From contig CABXFU010000005.1 in NCBI GenBank assembly GCA_902511575.1, positions 1-64,000 on the forward strand: DNA of 64,000 bases. The letters run 5' to 3'. Source of the stretch: an uncultured SAR86 cluster bacterium (GTDB taxonomy: Bacteria > Pseudomonadota > Gammaproteobacteria > Magnimaribacterales > D2472). The position numbers and the translations under genes are program-made. How positions within the stretch are numbered: position 1 is the first letter of the stretch; each line of letters begins with the position of its first letter. Under the pieces are notes generated by a model. That model was not told where the DNA came from. It worked only from the letters and a program-made list of their open reading frames with translations, and searched no databases. Below are positions 34,547 to 43,919 of this stretch, piece by piece.

Positions 34547-35999
34547 ACTATCTCTTATTAAACCTTTTATTAAAACGAATGTATTTGATAAATGCGTTAT
34601 TTCATCCATCACTGACGACTCTAGAGATGTCCAAAAAAATTCTTTATTTGTTGCAAGACAAGGAATAGCATCTCACGGAAAAGATTTTGTGAAAGATGCT
34701 ATTAGAAGGGGCGCATCTTGCATTATCAGTGATCAGAACTTTGAGGATAGGATAGAGATACCAATTTATTGCTTAAATAATTTAGAAGACCAAATCTTAG
34801 AAATCCTTTTTAGATTTCATGAACTCAGTGTGGATAATTTTGTCTTTCATGGTGTAACAGGTACTAATGGTAAAACAACAACTGCATTCATGGCACACAA
34901 CATTATAAGAGGGCTTGAAAAACCTTCAATTTATATTGGAACTCTGGGAGCATTTATCAATGATGATCTTATTCAAACCAAAGGCAATACAACGCCTGGA
35001 ATATTTGAGATATTACAAATTTTACAAGCCAGTAAGGCAAAACAAAAAACGTATGTTTTTCTTGAAATCTCTTCACATGCGTTAGAGCAAAAAAGGTTAG
35101 GCAGCTTACCCTTTTTTCAAACTATATTACTCAATATTCAATCTGATCATCTCGATTATCATAAAACATATAAAAACTACATTGATGCAAAATTATCTAT
35201 TACAGAGCTGAATAATAAGCACCCTACAATTATTTTTTTTGATAAAATTCAAGATTTGCTAGAATCTTTATCTAGCTCTCAAAAAAAACAACTCTCAACA
35301 TCAACATTCTTAAGTGCTAAAAATTCATCAGCCATGTTCAAGTATTCCGTGAACTATAAAACCCACGAGCCTTCAAAAATTAATTTAAATTTCCCAAGGA
35401 TAACCTTGAGTATTTATTGCTCATTATTTCTTAAATTTAATATTGAGAACTATATTTCTGCTATTGCGTTAATTTCAAAGCATATCTCTTCAACTAATTT
35501 AAATACTCTCAACAACACTTCAATTAAGTTACCTCAAGGAAGAGGAGAATTATTAAAGTTAAAACAAGGAAAAATTTTGATTGATTTTGCTCATGATCAT
35601 CTTTCTATCTTTAATATTTTGTCTGAATTAGCCAATTCCTATAATGAAATAATTGTAGTTTTCGGATGCGGTGGAGATAGAGATAAATCTAAGAGACCTA
35701 AAATGATGAGAGTAGTGCAAGATTTTGCAAGTAAAATATTTTTTACATCAGATAATAATCGCTATGAATCTTTCTCTTCCATCGCATCAGATGCAATGCA
35801 GGGAAACGATCATTCAGGCGCTGAAATTATTGAGGATAGGCAAGAGGCCATAAGATCGGCACTTCCTCACTTAAATAATGAAAATATATTGGTAATATTA
35901 GGTAAAGGACATGAAACAGATATAGAGATATTAGGAAAAAAAGTTCCATTTAATGATAAAGATTGTGTTTTAAAAATTATGGGCGATGAAATTAATTAA
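34539..35999 (+). CDS. murE: UDP-MurNAc-L-Ala-D-Glu ligase MurE (divergent)
   Basis: MurE adds the third stem-peptide residue, meso-diaminopimelate in Gram-negatives. The 486-residue protein has the ATP loop GTNGKTTTAF, the VFGCGGDRDKSKRP motif and GKGHE near the end. The DNPR motif that binds meso-DAP is DNNR (residues 405-408), so the arginine that contacts the DAP carboxylate is kept. The usual DYAHTPDAL is DFAHDHLSI, and the usual GRME-type motif reads GRGE. The changes cluster around the amino-acid site. It overlaps ftsI by 8 and murF by 14 bases. Confidence 0.93.
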   Translation: MNKLSLIKPFIKTNVFDKCVISSITDDSRDVQKNSLFVARQGIASHGKDFVKDAIRRGASCIISDQNFEDRIEIPIYCLNNLEDQILEILFRFHELSVDNFVFHGVTGTNGKTTTAFMAHNIIRGLEKPSIYIGTLGAFINDDLIQTKGNTTPGIFEILQILQASKAKQKTYVFLEISSHALEQKRLGSLPFFQTILLNIQSDHLDYHKTYKNYIDAKLSITELNNKHPTIIFFDKIQDLLESLSSSQKKQLSTSTFLSAKNSSAMFKYSVNYKTHEPSKINLNFPRITLSIYCSLFLKFNIENYISAIALISKHISSTNLNTLNNTSIKLPQGRGELLKLKQGKILIDFAHDHLSIFNILSELANSYNEIIVVFGCGGDRDKSKRPKMMRVVQDFASKIFFTSDNNRYESFSSIASDAMQGNDHSGAEIIEDRQEAIRSALPHLNNENILVILGKGHETDIEILGKKVPFNDKDCVLKIMGDEIN

Positions 36000-37332
36000 C
36001 AATACAAAAGATTTTTTAACTTTACTTAAGCTTGATGGTAAATCAAGCTTGCCAATTAGAAATTTCCAAATAGATTCAAGAAAGGTGCAAAAGAATTCAG
36101 TTTTTTTTGGTCTTAATGGCTCAAATGAAGATGGTAGCCTTTATGCGGAGGATGCAATTAAAAATGGAGCATCCCTTGCCATTGTAAAAAAAAGAAAAAC
36201 AGCAAATTCTATATTTAATTCATCAAAACTCATTAAAGTTCAAAGTCCGGAAGATGTTCTTATTCAGGCTGCTGAGATCGCAATGGAGAGATACAAGGGG
36301 AACATTATTGGAGTTACAGGCAGCAATGGAAAAACAACTACAAAAAATATTTTGAATTCCTGCATAAAAGATAGTTATGCCACTTACCAAAACTATAACA
36401 ATGAAATTGGTTTACCACTCTGTGCTTTAGAATTAGATTCACAAAAAAGTACTGCAATTTTTGAAATGGGTGCAGCAAAAAAGGGTGATATAGATCTTCT
36501 ATCTAAAATTATTAAACCGAATATAGGTATTATTACTCATATAGGCCACTCACATTTAGACGGACTAAACTCTGTTCAAGGAGTGCTAAAGGTAAAGTCA
36601 GAACTAATCAATAATATTAAACAAAACGGCTCAGCTATTGTTCCAGATGGTAAATATCTTAATTATTGGAAAAAAATAAGAAACGATATTACTTTTTATA
36701 CATTTGGTGAAAAATCTTCAGCATCTTATTTCCCAACTAAAATTAAGATGTCAAAACGAGGCCTATCTTTTTTTATTGAATCCATGCATTTAAAGAAAAG
36801 AATTCATGTAAAAACAAGACTTATAGGAATGCATAATGTGCTAAATATTCTTGCTTCTTTTGCGGCAATCCATATTTCTCAACTAAACATAGAGGAATTT
36901 TTAGATGGTTTGAGGCGCCTGCAAAACCCTCCTCAACGTTTAGATCTTAAAACATGGGTAAAAAAATCACAGGTCATCGATGATACATACAATGCTAATC
37001 CTGACTCTATGAGAGCTGCAATAGATGTTTTAAGTCAATTTAAAGGAAGAAAGATTGCAATTCTTGGAGATATGGCAGAACTAGGTAGATATAGAAAAAA
37101 ACTACACATTGCTATGGGAGACTATGCCAAAATACATGGAGTAGATTGTTTGCTTGGATATGGAGACCTAATCCGTCATGCTGTGTTTGCATATGGTGAT
37201 AATGCCTTTTTCTTTAACAGCAAAATAGAGTTGATAGATTTTCTAAAAAAAAATCTAGTCGGAAAAGAGAACATACTAATCAAAGGCTCAAGATCAATGC
37301 GAATGGAAGAAATTCTAGAGTTATGGAAATAA
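35986..37332 (+). CDS. murF: UDP-MurNAc-tripeptide-D-Ala-D-Ala ligase
   Basis: MurF adds D-alanyl-D-alanine to UDP-MurNAc-tripeptide. The 448-residue protein has the ATP loop GVTGSNGKTTTKN, the central domain marker IGMHNVLNILASFAA and the DDTYNANPDSMRAA motif, all regular, in contrast to neighbours MurE and MurD. It overlaps murE by 14 bases and is followed after one base by mraY. Confidence 0.96.
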   Translation: MKLINNTKDFLTLLKLDGKSSLPIRNFQIDSRKVQKNSVFFGLNGSNEDGSLYAEDAIKNGASLAIVKKRKTANSIFNSSKLIKVQSPEDVLIQAAEIAMERYKGNIIGVTGSNGKTTTKNILNSCIKDSYATYQNYNNEIGLPLCALELDSQKSTAIFEMGAAKKGDIDLLSKIIKPNIGIITHIGHSHLDGLNSVQGVLKVKSELINNIKQNGSAIVPDGKYLNYWKKIRNDITFYTFGEKSSASYFPTKIKMSKRGLSFFIESMHLKKRIHVKTRLIGMHNVLNILASFAAIHISQLNIEEFLDGLRRLQNPPQRLDLKTWVKKSQVIDDTYNANPDSMRAAIDVLSQFKGRKIAILGDMAELGRYRKKLHIAMGDYAKIHGVDCLLGYGDLIRHAVFAYGDNAFFFNSKIELIDFLKKNLVGKENILIKGSRSMRMEEILELWK

Positions 37333-37333
37333 T

Positions 37334-38419
37334 ATGATTGAATTACTTGGCACTTGGTTAATGACATATGATTCTGGCTTCGATGTTCTGCGTTATTTAA
37401 CTGTAAGAACTATTGGCGGAACTTTAACTGCGCTAATGTTATCAATTTTTATTGGCCCAGCTTTAATAAAATTCTTATCAAATATTCAGTTCTCACAATC
37501 GATTAGGGGAGATGGACCTGAATCACACCTAGCAAAATCTGGAACCCCAACCATGGGAGGGTTAATTATTATCTCCTCATTAATTATCTCAACATTGCTT
37601 TGGTCAGATTTTAAAAATCCATATATATGGATTTTACTTTTTATTACTGTCTCTTTTAGCCTAATAGGATTTCTTGATGATTGGTTAAAAATTAAGGAAA
37701 AAAATTCAAAAGGTTTAAAGGGGAGATATAAGATTATATTGCAATTTATTTTTGCTTTGATGGCAATGCTATTTATGTTGGAGGTTTCTCCTGCTGGGAA
37801 TGAGCAAATTTTTATTCTGCCTTTTAATAAAGAGTACATATTTGCAATCTCACCTTTTATTTTCTTGCTTATAAGTATTTTTGTAATAATGGGTTCATCT
37901 AATGCAGTTAATCTGACCGATGGTCTAGACGGGCTTGCAATTCTCCCTACAGTCTTAATAGCTGGGGGCCTGGGCCTGATTGCTTATGCATCTGGAAATT
38001 TAATTATATCTGACTATTTATTTATTCCATTTAACCCTCTTAGCGGTGAGTTAATTGTTTTTTGCGGAGCATTGATTGGAGCTGGGATAGGTTTTCTATG
38101 GTACAACACATACCCTGCACAGATTTTCATGGGTGACTTGGGATCTTTAACGCTTGGAGGAATTTTAGGCACTCTAGCAGTGCTAATTCGGCATGAGGTA
38201 GTTTTTGCTATTATGGCCGGAGTTTTTGTGATGGAAACTTTGAGCGTTATTATCCAAGTCGGTTCATATAAATTAAGAGGTAAAAGGGTTTTTTTAATGG
38301 CACCCATTCATCATCATTTTGAATTGAAGGGCTGGGCCGAGCCAAAGGTCATTGTCCGATTCTGGATTATAACTTTTGTTCTTGTTTTATTTGCACTCGC
38401 AACCCTAAAATTAAGATAA
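37334..38419 (+). CDS. mraY: Phospho-MurNAc-pentapeptide translocase
   Basis: MraY transfers phospho-MurNAc-pentapeptide to undecaprenyl phosphate, forming lipid I. The 361-residue protein has about ten membrane helices and the conserved catalytic loops GTPTMGG, FLDDWLK, NAVNLTDGLDGLA and FMGDLGSL, plus the MAPIHHHFE histidine motif. Length and motifs are normal. Confidence 0.97.
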   Translation: MIELLGTWLMTYDSGFDVLRYLTVRTIGGTLTALMLSIFIGPALIKFLSNIQFSQSIRGDGPESHLAKSGTPTMGGLIIISSLIISTLLWSDFKNPYIWILLFITVSFSLIGFLDDWLKIKEKNSKGLKGRYKIILQFIFALMAMLFMLEVSPAGNEQIFILPFNKEYIFAISPFIFLLISIFVIMGSSNAVNLTDGLDGLAILPTVLIAGGLGLIAYASGNLIISDYLFIPFNPLSGELIVFCGALIGAGIGFLWYNTYPAQIFMGDLGSLTLGGILGTLAVLIRHEVVFAIMAGVFVMETLSVIIQVGSYKLRGKRVFLMAPIHHHFELKGWAEPKVIVRFWIITFVLVLFALATLKLR

Positions 38420-38425
38420 TCCTTA

Positions 38426-39487
38426 ATGAAATCTCTTATTTTTGGTTATGGAGTTACAGGCCAATCTTTTGAAAGATATTTAAAGAAAAAAAATATAGTC
38501 TTCGAAATTTATGATGCAAATCTAATAGGGCCCAATATCAACAATATACTACCTGATCAAAAAAAATTAGAATCTTATGAAATGATCTACATGAGCCCAG
38601 GAATCAATCTTCAGGAGATTTATTCAAAAGGAGAGTTTGATGGAATTCCCTATTTAACTGACATAGATATTTTTTTCCAAGAAGATCATTCTTATAAGAT
38701 CGGTATTACTGGCACAAATGGAAAGAGTACTTGCTGCTATCATTTGTATCAGCTTTTGGAGAATTCTCAACTCGTTGGCAATATTGGAACTCCGGTATTG
38801 GATAATATTAATTCGTGCTCATATTCGATTATTGAACTTTCAAGCTTTCAGCTAGAGAAGGCAAAGGAATTGCATTTAGATTTTGGAGTTCTTTTAAATA
38901 TTTCACCTGATCATGTTGATTATCATGGAAGTTTCTCAGAATATGCAAAGGTTAAAAATAGAATTAAGGAATCAAAAATAGTAACTGAAGAATCAGACCC
39001 AAGGAAATTGTGGTCCATGATTACAGGCAGAGATCAAAGAGAGGTTATGAATATTGCATTATTAGATTTGCCTCATAGATATCAAAAGGTTTTAAAGCAT
39101 GATCAGCTAACATTTATCAATGATTCAAAGGCAACTAATTTGACTGCGTTGAAATATGCTTTAAATCAAACCTCTGGTCCTTGTGTACTAATTCTTTGCG
39201 GGGATCCTGATAAAGAGCAATATGATTTCTATGAAACCTCTGATCCATTTAAGATCTATATCTTTGGTAAACATGCAGAAGATATATCAAAGAAATTATT
39301 TCATTCAGAAAAAATATTATTCCATAATCAAGATCTGTCTATAGTAATAAAGTCTATTTTTAATGAAGTTTACGATCGCCACACAACCATACTATTTTCA
39401 CCAGGTCATCCTAGCGGTCAAGATTATAAAAATTTTGAAGAACGTGGAGAGCACTTTATAAAATTAGTAATGAATTTATATGATTGA
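38426..39487 (+). CDS. murD: UDP-MurNAc-L-alanine--D-glutamate ligase MurD (shortened)
   Basis: MurD adds D-glutamate to UDP-MurNAc-L-Ala. This one has 353 residues against 438 in E. coli. It keeps the ATP loop GTNGKST (residues 95-101), the NISPDHVDYHG segment, a lysine at 177 aligned with the carbamylated Lys198 of E. coli, INDSKATN, and SPGHPSGQDYKNFEERG. About 60 residues between Lys177 and LPHR (215-218) are missing, including the GxHNxxN segment of the central ATP-binding domain. The frame is open with no stop, so this is a real short form or an old in-frame deletion. It overlaps ftsW by 8 bases. Confidence 0.9.
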   Translation: MKSLIFGYGVTGQSFERYLKKKNIVFEIYDANLIGPNINNILPDQKKLESYEMIYMSPGINLQEIYSKGEFDGIPYLTDIDIFFQEDHSYKIGITGTNGKSTCCYHLYQLLENSQLVGNIGTPVLDNINSCSYSIIELSSFQLEKAKELHLDFGVLLNISPDHVDYHGSFSEYAKVKNRIKESKIVTEESDPRKLWSMITGRDQREVMNIALLDLPHRYQKVLKHDQLTFINDSKATNLTALKYALNQTSGPCVLILCGDPDKEQYDFYETSDPFKIYIFGKHAEDISKKLFHSEKILFHNQDLSIVIKSIFNEVYDRHTTILFSPGHPSGQDYKNFEERGEHFIKLVMNLYD

Positions 39488-40583
39488 TCGAGAAAATATA
39501 TTCATTATTCTTCCATACTTCTGTTTGCTATTCATTGGTATGGTGATGGTTGCATCTTCGAGTGTTTATGTTTCTGAAGATATTTACGGGACTCCATTCC
39601 ATTTTGCATCAAGACAAATAATTTTTTTCATTGTCGGCATTGTTGCAACAATCGTTGCCTTAAGCATCCCTTCAAATTTATTTCTTACATTGGATTGGGT
39701 CATTTTAATGGGATCCTTCCTGTTGCTTATCGCTCTTTTTTTTCCTGGAGTAGGCACAGAAGTAAATGGAAGCTTGAGGTGGATTAGATTAGGACCAATC
39801 AACATTCAGCCCTCCGAAGTCAGCAAGTTAGCTCTGGTAATTTATATTTCTGGGTACTGTGTTAGAAGATTGGGTGAAATCAATACTTCGCTGGGTTTTT
39901 TTAGGCCCTTAATTGTACTAGCTTTTTTTGGACTTTTGATTATGTCTCAACCTGATCTTGGGTCAACTCTGGTAATAGGAGCTTTGGTTATTGCTGTATT
40001 ATTTTTTGCAGGAATTTCATTTTTCCAATTCTCTTTATTAGTATCATTAATGGGCAGTTTGGCTGCAATTGCTATCTATTTAGAGCCATATAGATATATA
40101 AGATTTATTTCATTTACTGAGCCATTTGAGAATTTTTATGGACCAGGATGGCAGTTATCAAATGCTCTGCTTGGAATTGGTAGGGGCGAATGGTTTGGTA
40201 TGGGCTTGGGGAATAGTCTTCAAAAAAATTTGTACCTCCCTGAACCACATACTGATTTTATTTTTGCAGTAATAGTTGAAGAATTTGGATTGGTTGGAGG
40301 ATTGATAGTCATTTTACTCTTTGCCTTATTAATTTATGGAATTCTCGCAACATCCATCAAAGCACTTGAGCTTGGTAAATTGTTTCAGGGGTTGCTTGCC
40401 TTTGGAGCGGGAATTTTAATCGCAATTCAAGTAGTATTTAACTTAGGAGTGAATCTTGGACTCTTGCCTACAAAAGGGTTAACTCTCCCATTTATTAGCT
40501 ATGGGGGAACAAGTCTAATTTTATTCATGTTTTTAATGGGCATGGTGTTGAGAATTAATTTTGAAAATAAAACGATAAAGTAA
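39480..40583 (+). CDS. ftsW: Septal peptidoglycan glycosyltransferase FtsW
   Basis: FtsW is the SEDS-family glycosyltransferase that polymerises lipid II at the septum with FtsI. The 367-residue protein has about ten membrane helices, LGPINIQPSEVSKLALVIY, MSQPDLGSTLVIGAL, the PEPHTDFIFAVIVEEFG motif with the catalytic aspartate region, and LPFISYGGTSLI. It overlaps murD by 8 bases and murG by one base. Confidence 0.96.
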   Translation: MIDRENIFIILPYFCLLFIGMVMVASSSVYVSEDIYGTPFHFASRQIIFFIVGIVATIVALSIPSNLFLTLDWVILMGSFLLLIALFFPGVGTEVNGSLRWIRLGPINIQPSEVSKLALVIYISGYCVRRLGEINTSLGFFRPLIVLAFFGLLIMSQPDLGSTLVIGALVIAVLFFAGISFFQFSLLVSLMGSLAAIAIYLEPYRYIRFISFTEPFENFYGPGWQLSNALLGIGRGEWFGMGLGNSLQKNLYLPEPHTDFIFAVIVEEFGLVGGLIVILLFALLIYGILATSIKALELGKLFQGLLAFGAGILIAIQVVFNLGVNLGLLPTKGLTLPFISYGGTSLILFMFLMGMVLRINFENKTIK

Positions 40584-41614
40584 TGAAATTTTTAATTTCC
40601 GCAGCTGGAACTGGAGGGCACGTTTTTCCAGCATTAGAGTTTGGCAAGGAATGCATTAAAAATGATCATGATGTAGTCTGGATTGGAACAAAAAATGGCA
40701 TAGAGAATAGAGTTGTTCCTGAGGAAATAAAGCTATTAACTATTCCCATGAGAGGATTTAGAGGAAAGAAATTTTTTTTAAAAATCGTTTCCTTATTCGG
40801 TTTAATCGCTTCAATTTTTAAAAGCATTTATTACATACAAAAAAATAATACTGATTACATTGTATGCTTTGGAGGTTATATTTCCCTGCCAGTAGGTTTA
40901 TCAGCGTGGATATGTAGAAAACCTCTTTTTTTGCATGAGCAAAATGCAATTATGGGAACCTCTAACAAGGCATTAAAAAAATTTTCAGAATTAATTTTTT
41001 TAGGATTCCCAATTAATGAGTCAGTTACAAAAAAAATGAAGCTAGTTGGAAATCCCATAAAAAAATTAAATAAAAATTCTTCTTTAGATTCCAATCAAGA
41101 GCCCTTGAGAGTATATGTAACTGGCGGGAGTCAAGGCTCTGAATTTATTAATCAAAATATCCCTATAGCCTTAAATGCCCTAGAAATGCCCCTAGAGGTA
41201 AGACATCAGTCTGGAAGCGGAAAATCCATAGGAGTAAAAGAATTGTATTCAAATAATATTACTGTTGAGGTAAAGGAGTTTTATGATTTGCCGCAAGATT
41301 CAATTGTCTGGTCGCATTTTATTATTTCTAGGGCTGGCGCATTATCTCTATCAGAATCTATGAGTTTAAAAAGAGGATCGGTGATGATTCCTCTGCCATC
41401 AGCTATTGATAATCATCAGCTATTAAATGCAAGCAATATTGTAGATTTAGGTATGGGGTTGGTTCATGAAGAGTTTGAATCGTTGGAATTATTATCTCAA
41501 AAACTAAAAAATATTATTGTGAGTAGAGAATATGTGCAATGGTCCAAGAAAGAGAATAATTTAGATCATTTCCAAGCCGCTAGAACAATGTTAAGTTCAA
41601 TTCTAAAATTTTAA
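40583..41614 (+). CDS. murG: Lipid II synthase MurG
   Basis: MurG transfers GlcNAc from UDP-GlcNAc to lipid I, producing lipid II on the cytoplasmic face. The 343-residue GT-B enzyme has AAGTGGHVFPALE at the N terminus, FLHEQNAIMGTSNKAL, VTGGSQGSEFINQN, and the acceptor region SRAGALSLSESM, a variant of the usual CRSGALTVSE. The family's NxG gap and IPLP-type pocket (MIPLPSAIDNHQ) are visible. It overlaps ftsW by one base. Confidence 0.95.
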   Translation: MKFLISAAGTGGHVFPALEFGKECIKNDHDVVWIGTKNGIENRVVPEEIKLLTIPMRGFRGKKFFLKIVSLFGLIASIFKSIYYIQKNNTDYIVCFGGYISLPVGLSAWICRKPLFLHEQNAIMGTSNKALKKFSELIFLGFPINESVTKKMKLVGNPIKKLNKNSSLDSNQEPLRVYVTGGSQGSEFINQNIPIALNALEMPLEVRHQSGSGKSIGVKELYSNNITVEVKEFYDLPQDSIVWSHFIISRAGALSLSESMSLKRGSVMIPLPSAIDNHQLLNASNIVDLGMGLVHEEFESLELLSQKLKNIIVSREYVQWSKKENNLDHFQAARTMLSSILKF

Positions 41615-41622
41615 AAAAATAC

Positions 41623-43014
41623 ATGGCTTATCTAGGATTTCAAAAGTTTAAAAAAATTCATATGATTGGCATTGGCGGTTCCGGAATGATCGGAGTGGCG
41701 ACTATTTTACAAAAACGTGGTTTTAAAGTTACAGGTTCAGATCTTGTAATAACTGACGAGCTGAAGGAATTAAAAAAATTAGGTGCTAAAGTTCAAATTG
41801 GTCATGAGCCTAAGCTTATTAAAAATGCAGATTTAGTTGTTGCTTCTTCAGCAATATCCAAGAAAAACTCTGAACTCTTGCATGCCAAGAATTCTGGAAT
41901 AACTATTATTCCAAGAGCTGAAATGCTTGGAACTCTTATGAGGCCCTATCGGAGCGTTGCAATTGCTGGTAGTCACGGCAAGACAACTACAACAAGCATT
42001 ATTGCAAGTATTTTTAATGCGGCAAATTTAAGCCCAACTTATGTTATTGGAGGTCAAGTATTAAGCGTTGGTAGAAGCTCTAATCTTGGAGATGGCAATT
42101 ATATTATTGTAGAAGCAGATGAAAGCGATGGATCATTTTTACATCTGCAGCCTGATGTTGCTGTGATCACTAATATTGATAATGATCATTTAAGTTTCTA
42201 TGAATCAGATCAGGAAAAATTAAATCAGTCTTTTGTAAATTTTGCAGAAAATTTACCTTTTTATGGCCACATCATTCTCAATATAGACGATGCAAACGTT
42301 CGTAAAATTTCTAAAGATATTCATAGAACGCAAATTACTTTTGGTTTTAGTTCAAAAAATAGATTTCAAATAGTCAATATTAAACTAATAAACAGCGTTC
42401 AAAAATTTCAATTAATAGATAATGCTAATAAAAAGAACTACAAATTTTCTACCCATTTAAGTGGCAAACATAATTTATACAATATTGCTGCAGCTATCTG
42501 TGTAGCAATAGAAGAAAATATATCTATAAAGAATATTGCTAAAGGATTGAATGACTTTCAAGGAGTCGGAAGAAGGTTTGAGCTTTCAAAAATCTATCTT
42601 GCAGATCAACCTCATGTATTAATAGATGATTATGGCCATCATCCCGCTGAAATACTATCAACCATTCTGGCAACTAAAGAAAAATTTCCTCGAAAAAAGA
42701 TTTGCATGATTTTTGAGCCTCATAGATATACAAGAACACAACAACTGTTTGATGATTTTGTAAAAGTTCTTTCTAAAGTAGATTTCCTTCTTTTGTTAGA
42801 TATATATCCGGCAAGCGAAAAACCTATCAAAGGGATTTCATCAAAAAAAATTGCTTTTCAGATATCGAAGAATCATAAGAATGCTCACTATCTTGGAAAT
42901 CAAGACCCGATAGATTGGCTCCAAAACAATCATCAAGACTTTTCGATTTTAATTACTCAAGGGGCAGGAACAATCTCAAAACTAAATAATGAGATCAAAA
43001 AAAAGTGGCAATAA
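41623..43014 (+). CDS. murC: UDP-N-acetylmuramate--L-alanine ligase
   Basis: MurC adds L-alanine to UDP-MurNAc. The 463-residue protein has the Rossmann start HMIGIGGSGMIGVA, ATP loop IAGSHGKTTTTS, the VEADESDGSFLHLQP segment, and DDYGHHPAEI. Motifs and length are ordinary. It overlaps ddl by 10 bases. Confidence 0.97.
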   Translation: MAYLGFQKFKKIHMIGIGGSGMIGVATILQKRGFKVTGSDLVITDELKELKKLGAKVQIGHEPKLIKNADLVVASSAISKKNSELLHAKNSGITIIPRAEMLGTLMRPYRSVAIAGSHGKTTTTSIIASIFNAANLSPTYVIGGQVLSVGRSSNLGDGNYIIVEADESDGSFLHLQPDVAVITNIDNDHLSFYESDQEKLNQSFVNFAENLPFYGHIILNIDDANVRKISKDIHRTQITFGFSSKNRFQIVNIKLINSVQKFQLIDNANKKNYKFSTHLSGKHNLYNIAAAICVAIEENISIKNIAKGLNDFQGVGRRFELSKIYLADQPHVLIDDYGHHPAEILSTILATKEKFPRKKICMIFEPHRYTRTQQLFDDFVKVLSKVDFLLLLDIYPASEKPIKGISSKKIAFQISKNHKNAHYLGNQDPIDWLQNNHQDFSILITQGAGTISKLNNEIKKKWQ

Positions 43015-43919
43015 AAAAAATCATAGTTTTGTATGGTGGGCAATCATCCGAGCGGGAAGTTTCACTTGAAAGTGGAAAATTTATTTCCCAATCAATAGAA
43101 GACTTGGGATATGAAGTTCAACTAATTGACTACCCAGAATACTTTTCGTTCGAGCAACTCACCCAAGAAGACTTTATTTTTATTGCTCTTCATGGAGAGG
43201 ATGGTGAATCTGGAGAATTGCAAAAACTTTTGCAACAAAGAGGTATTCCATTTTCTGGCAGTAGTTTTCAAGCTTGTGTTAATACTTGGAACAAAAATAC
43301 TTGTAAAGAACTTCTTCAAAAAAATAAACTTCCTACTCCAAGATGGATTACTATTTCATCGCTTTCTGAAATAAATGGGAGCCTAGATGATCCTTTTTTT
43401 GATCAGCTTAGACCATTTAAAGAGCTTTTTTTAAAGCCTGCAGAAGATGGATCTAGTATAGATGTATTTAAAATTTCCAATAATAAAGAATTGGAGTTAG
43501 CTATTTCTGATTGTATAAATCCAAGACGGCAATTCATTTTTGAGGAAAGTATAGATTTTAAGGAGCTTACCGTTCCCATCCTAAATGGGAAATGCTTGCC
43601 TGCCGTTGAGATCAAAACTTCTGAATCCTTTTACAATTTCAATGCAAAATATGTGAATGAAGACACCCAGCTTTCCAAGCTAATACTTTCAAAAGATGAA
43701 AAAAATCAGCTTGAAGAAATTTGTTTAAGGACTCTTGATGTAATGGGCTGCAGAGGGTGGTTAAGAGTTGATCTTTTGCAGGACAGCAATAATAATTTTT
43801 ATGTGCTTGAAGTCAATACCGTGCCGGGCATGACTTCACACAGCTTGTTCCCAAAATCTGCGCAATCCATCGGCCTATCATATAATGACCTTGTTCAAGA
43901 AATTATTAATGCTAAGTAA
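43005..43919 (+). CDS. ddl: D-alanine--D-alanine ligase
   Basis: Ddl makes the D-Ala-D-Ala dipeptide used by MurF. The 304-residue ATP-grasp protein has VLYGGQSSEREVSLESG, ALHGEDGESGELQKLL, KPAEDGSSIDVFKI and the VNTVPGMTSHSLFP end. The start is GTG 43005, inside the end of murC. Its substrate D-alanine is made by Alr at 48329-49378. The last bases overlap ftsQ. Confidence 0.96.
   Translation: MAIKKIIVLYGGQSSEREVSLESGKFISQSIEDLGYEVQLIDYPEYFSFEQLTQEDFIFIALHGEDGESGELQKLLQQRGIPFSGSSFQACVNTWNKNTCKELLQKNKLPTPRWITISSLSEINGSLDDPFFDQLRPFKELFLKPAEDGSSIDVFKISNNKELELAISDCINPRRQFIFEESIDFKELTVPILNGKCLPAVEIKTSESFYNFNAKYVNEDTQLSKLILSKDEKNQLEEICLRTLDVMGCRGWLRVDLLQDSNNNFYVLEVNTVPGMTSHSLFPKSAQSIGLSYNDLVQEIINAK

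Noticed and set aside
37345-37370. TGGCAC sequence resembling a sigma-54 -24 element
   Set aside because: The matching -12 TTGC at the right spacing is missing and it lies inside mraY.
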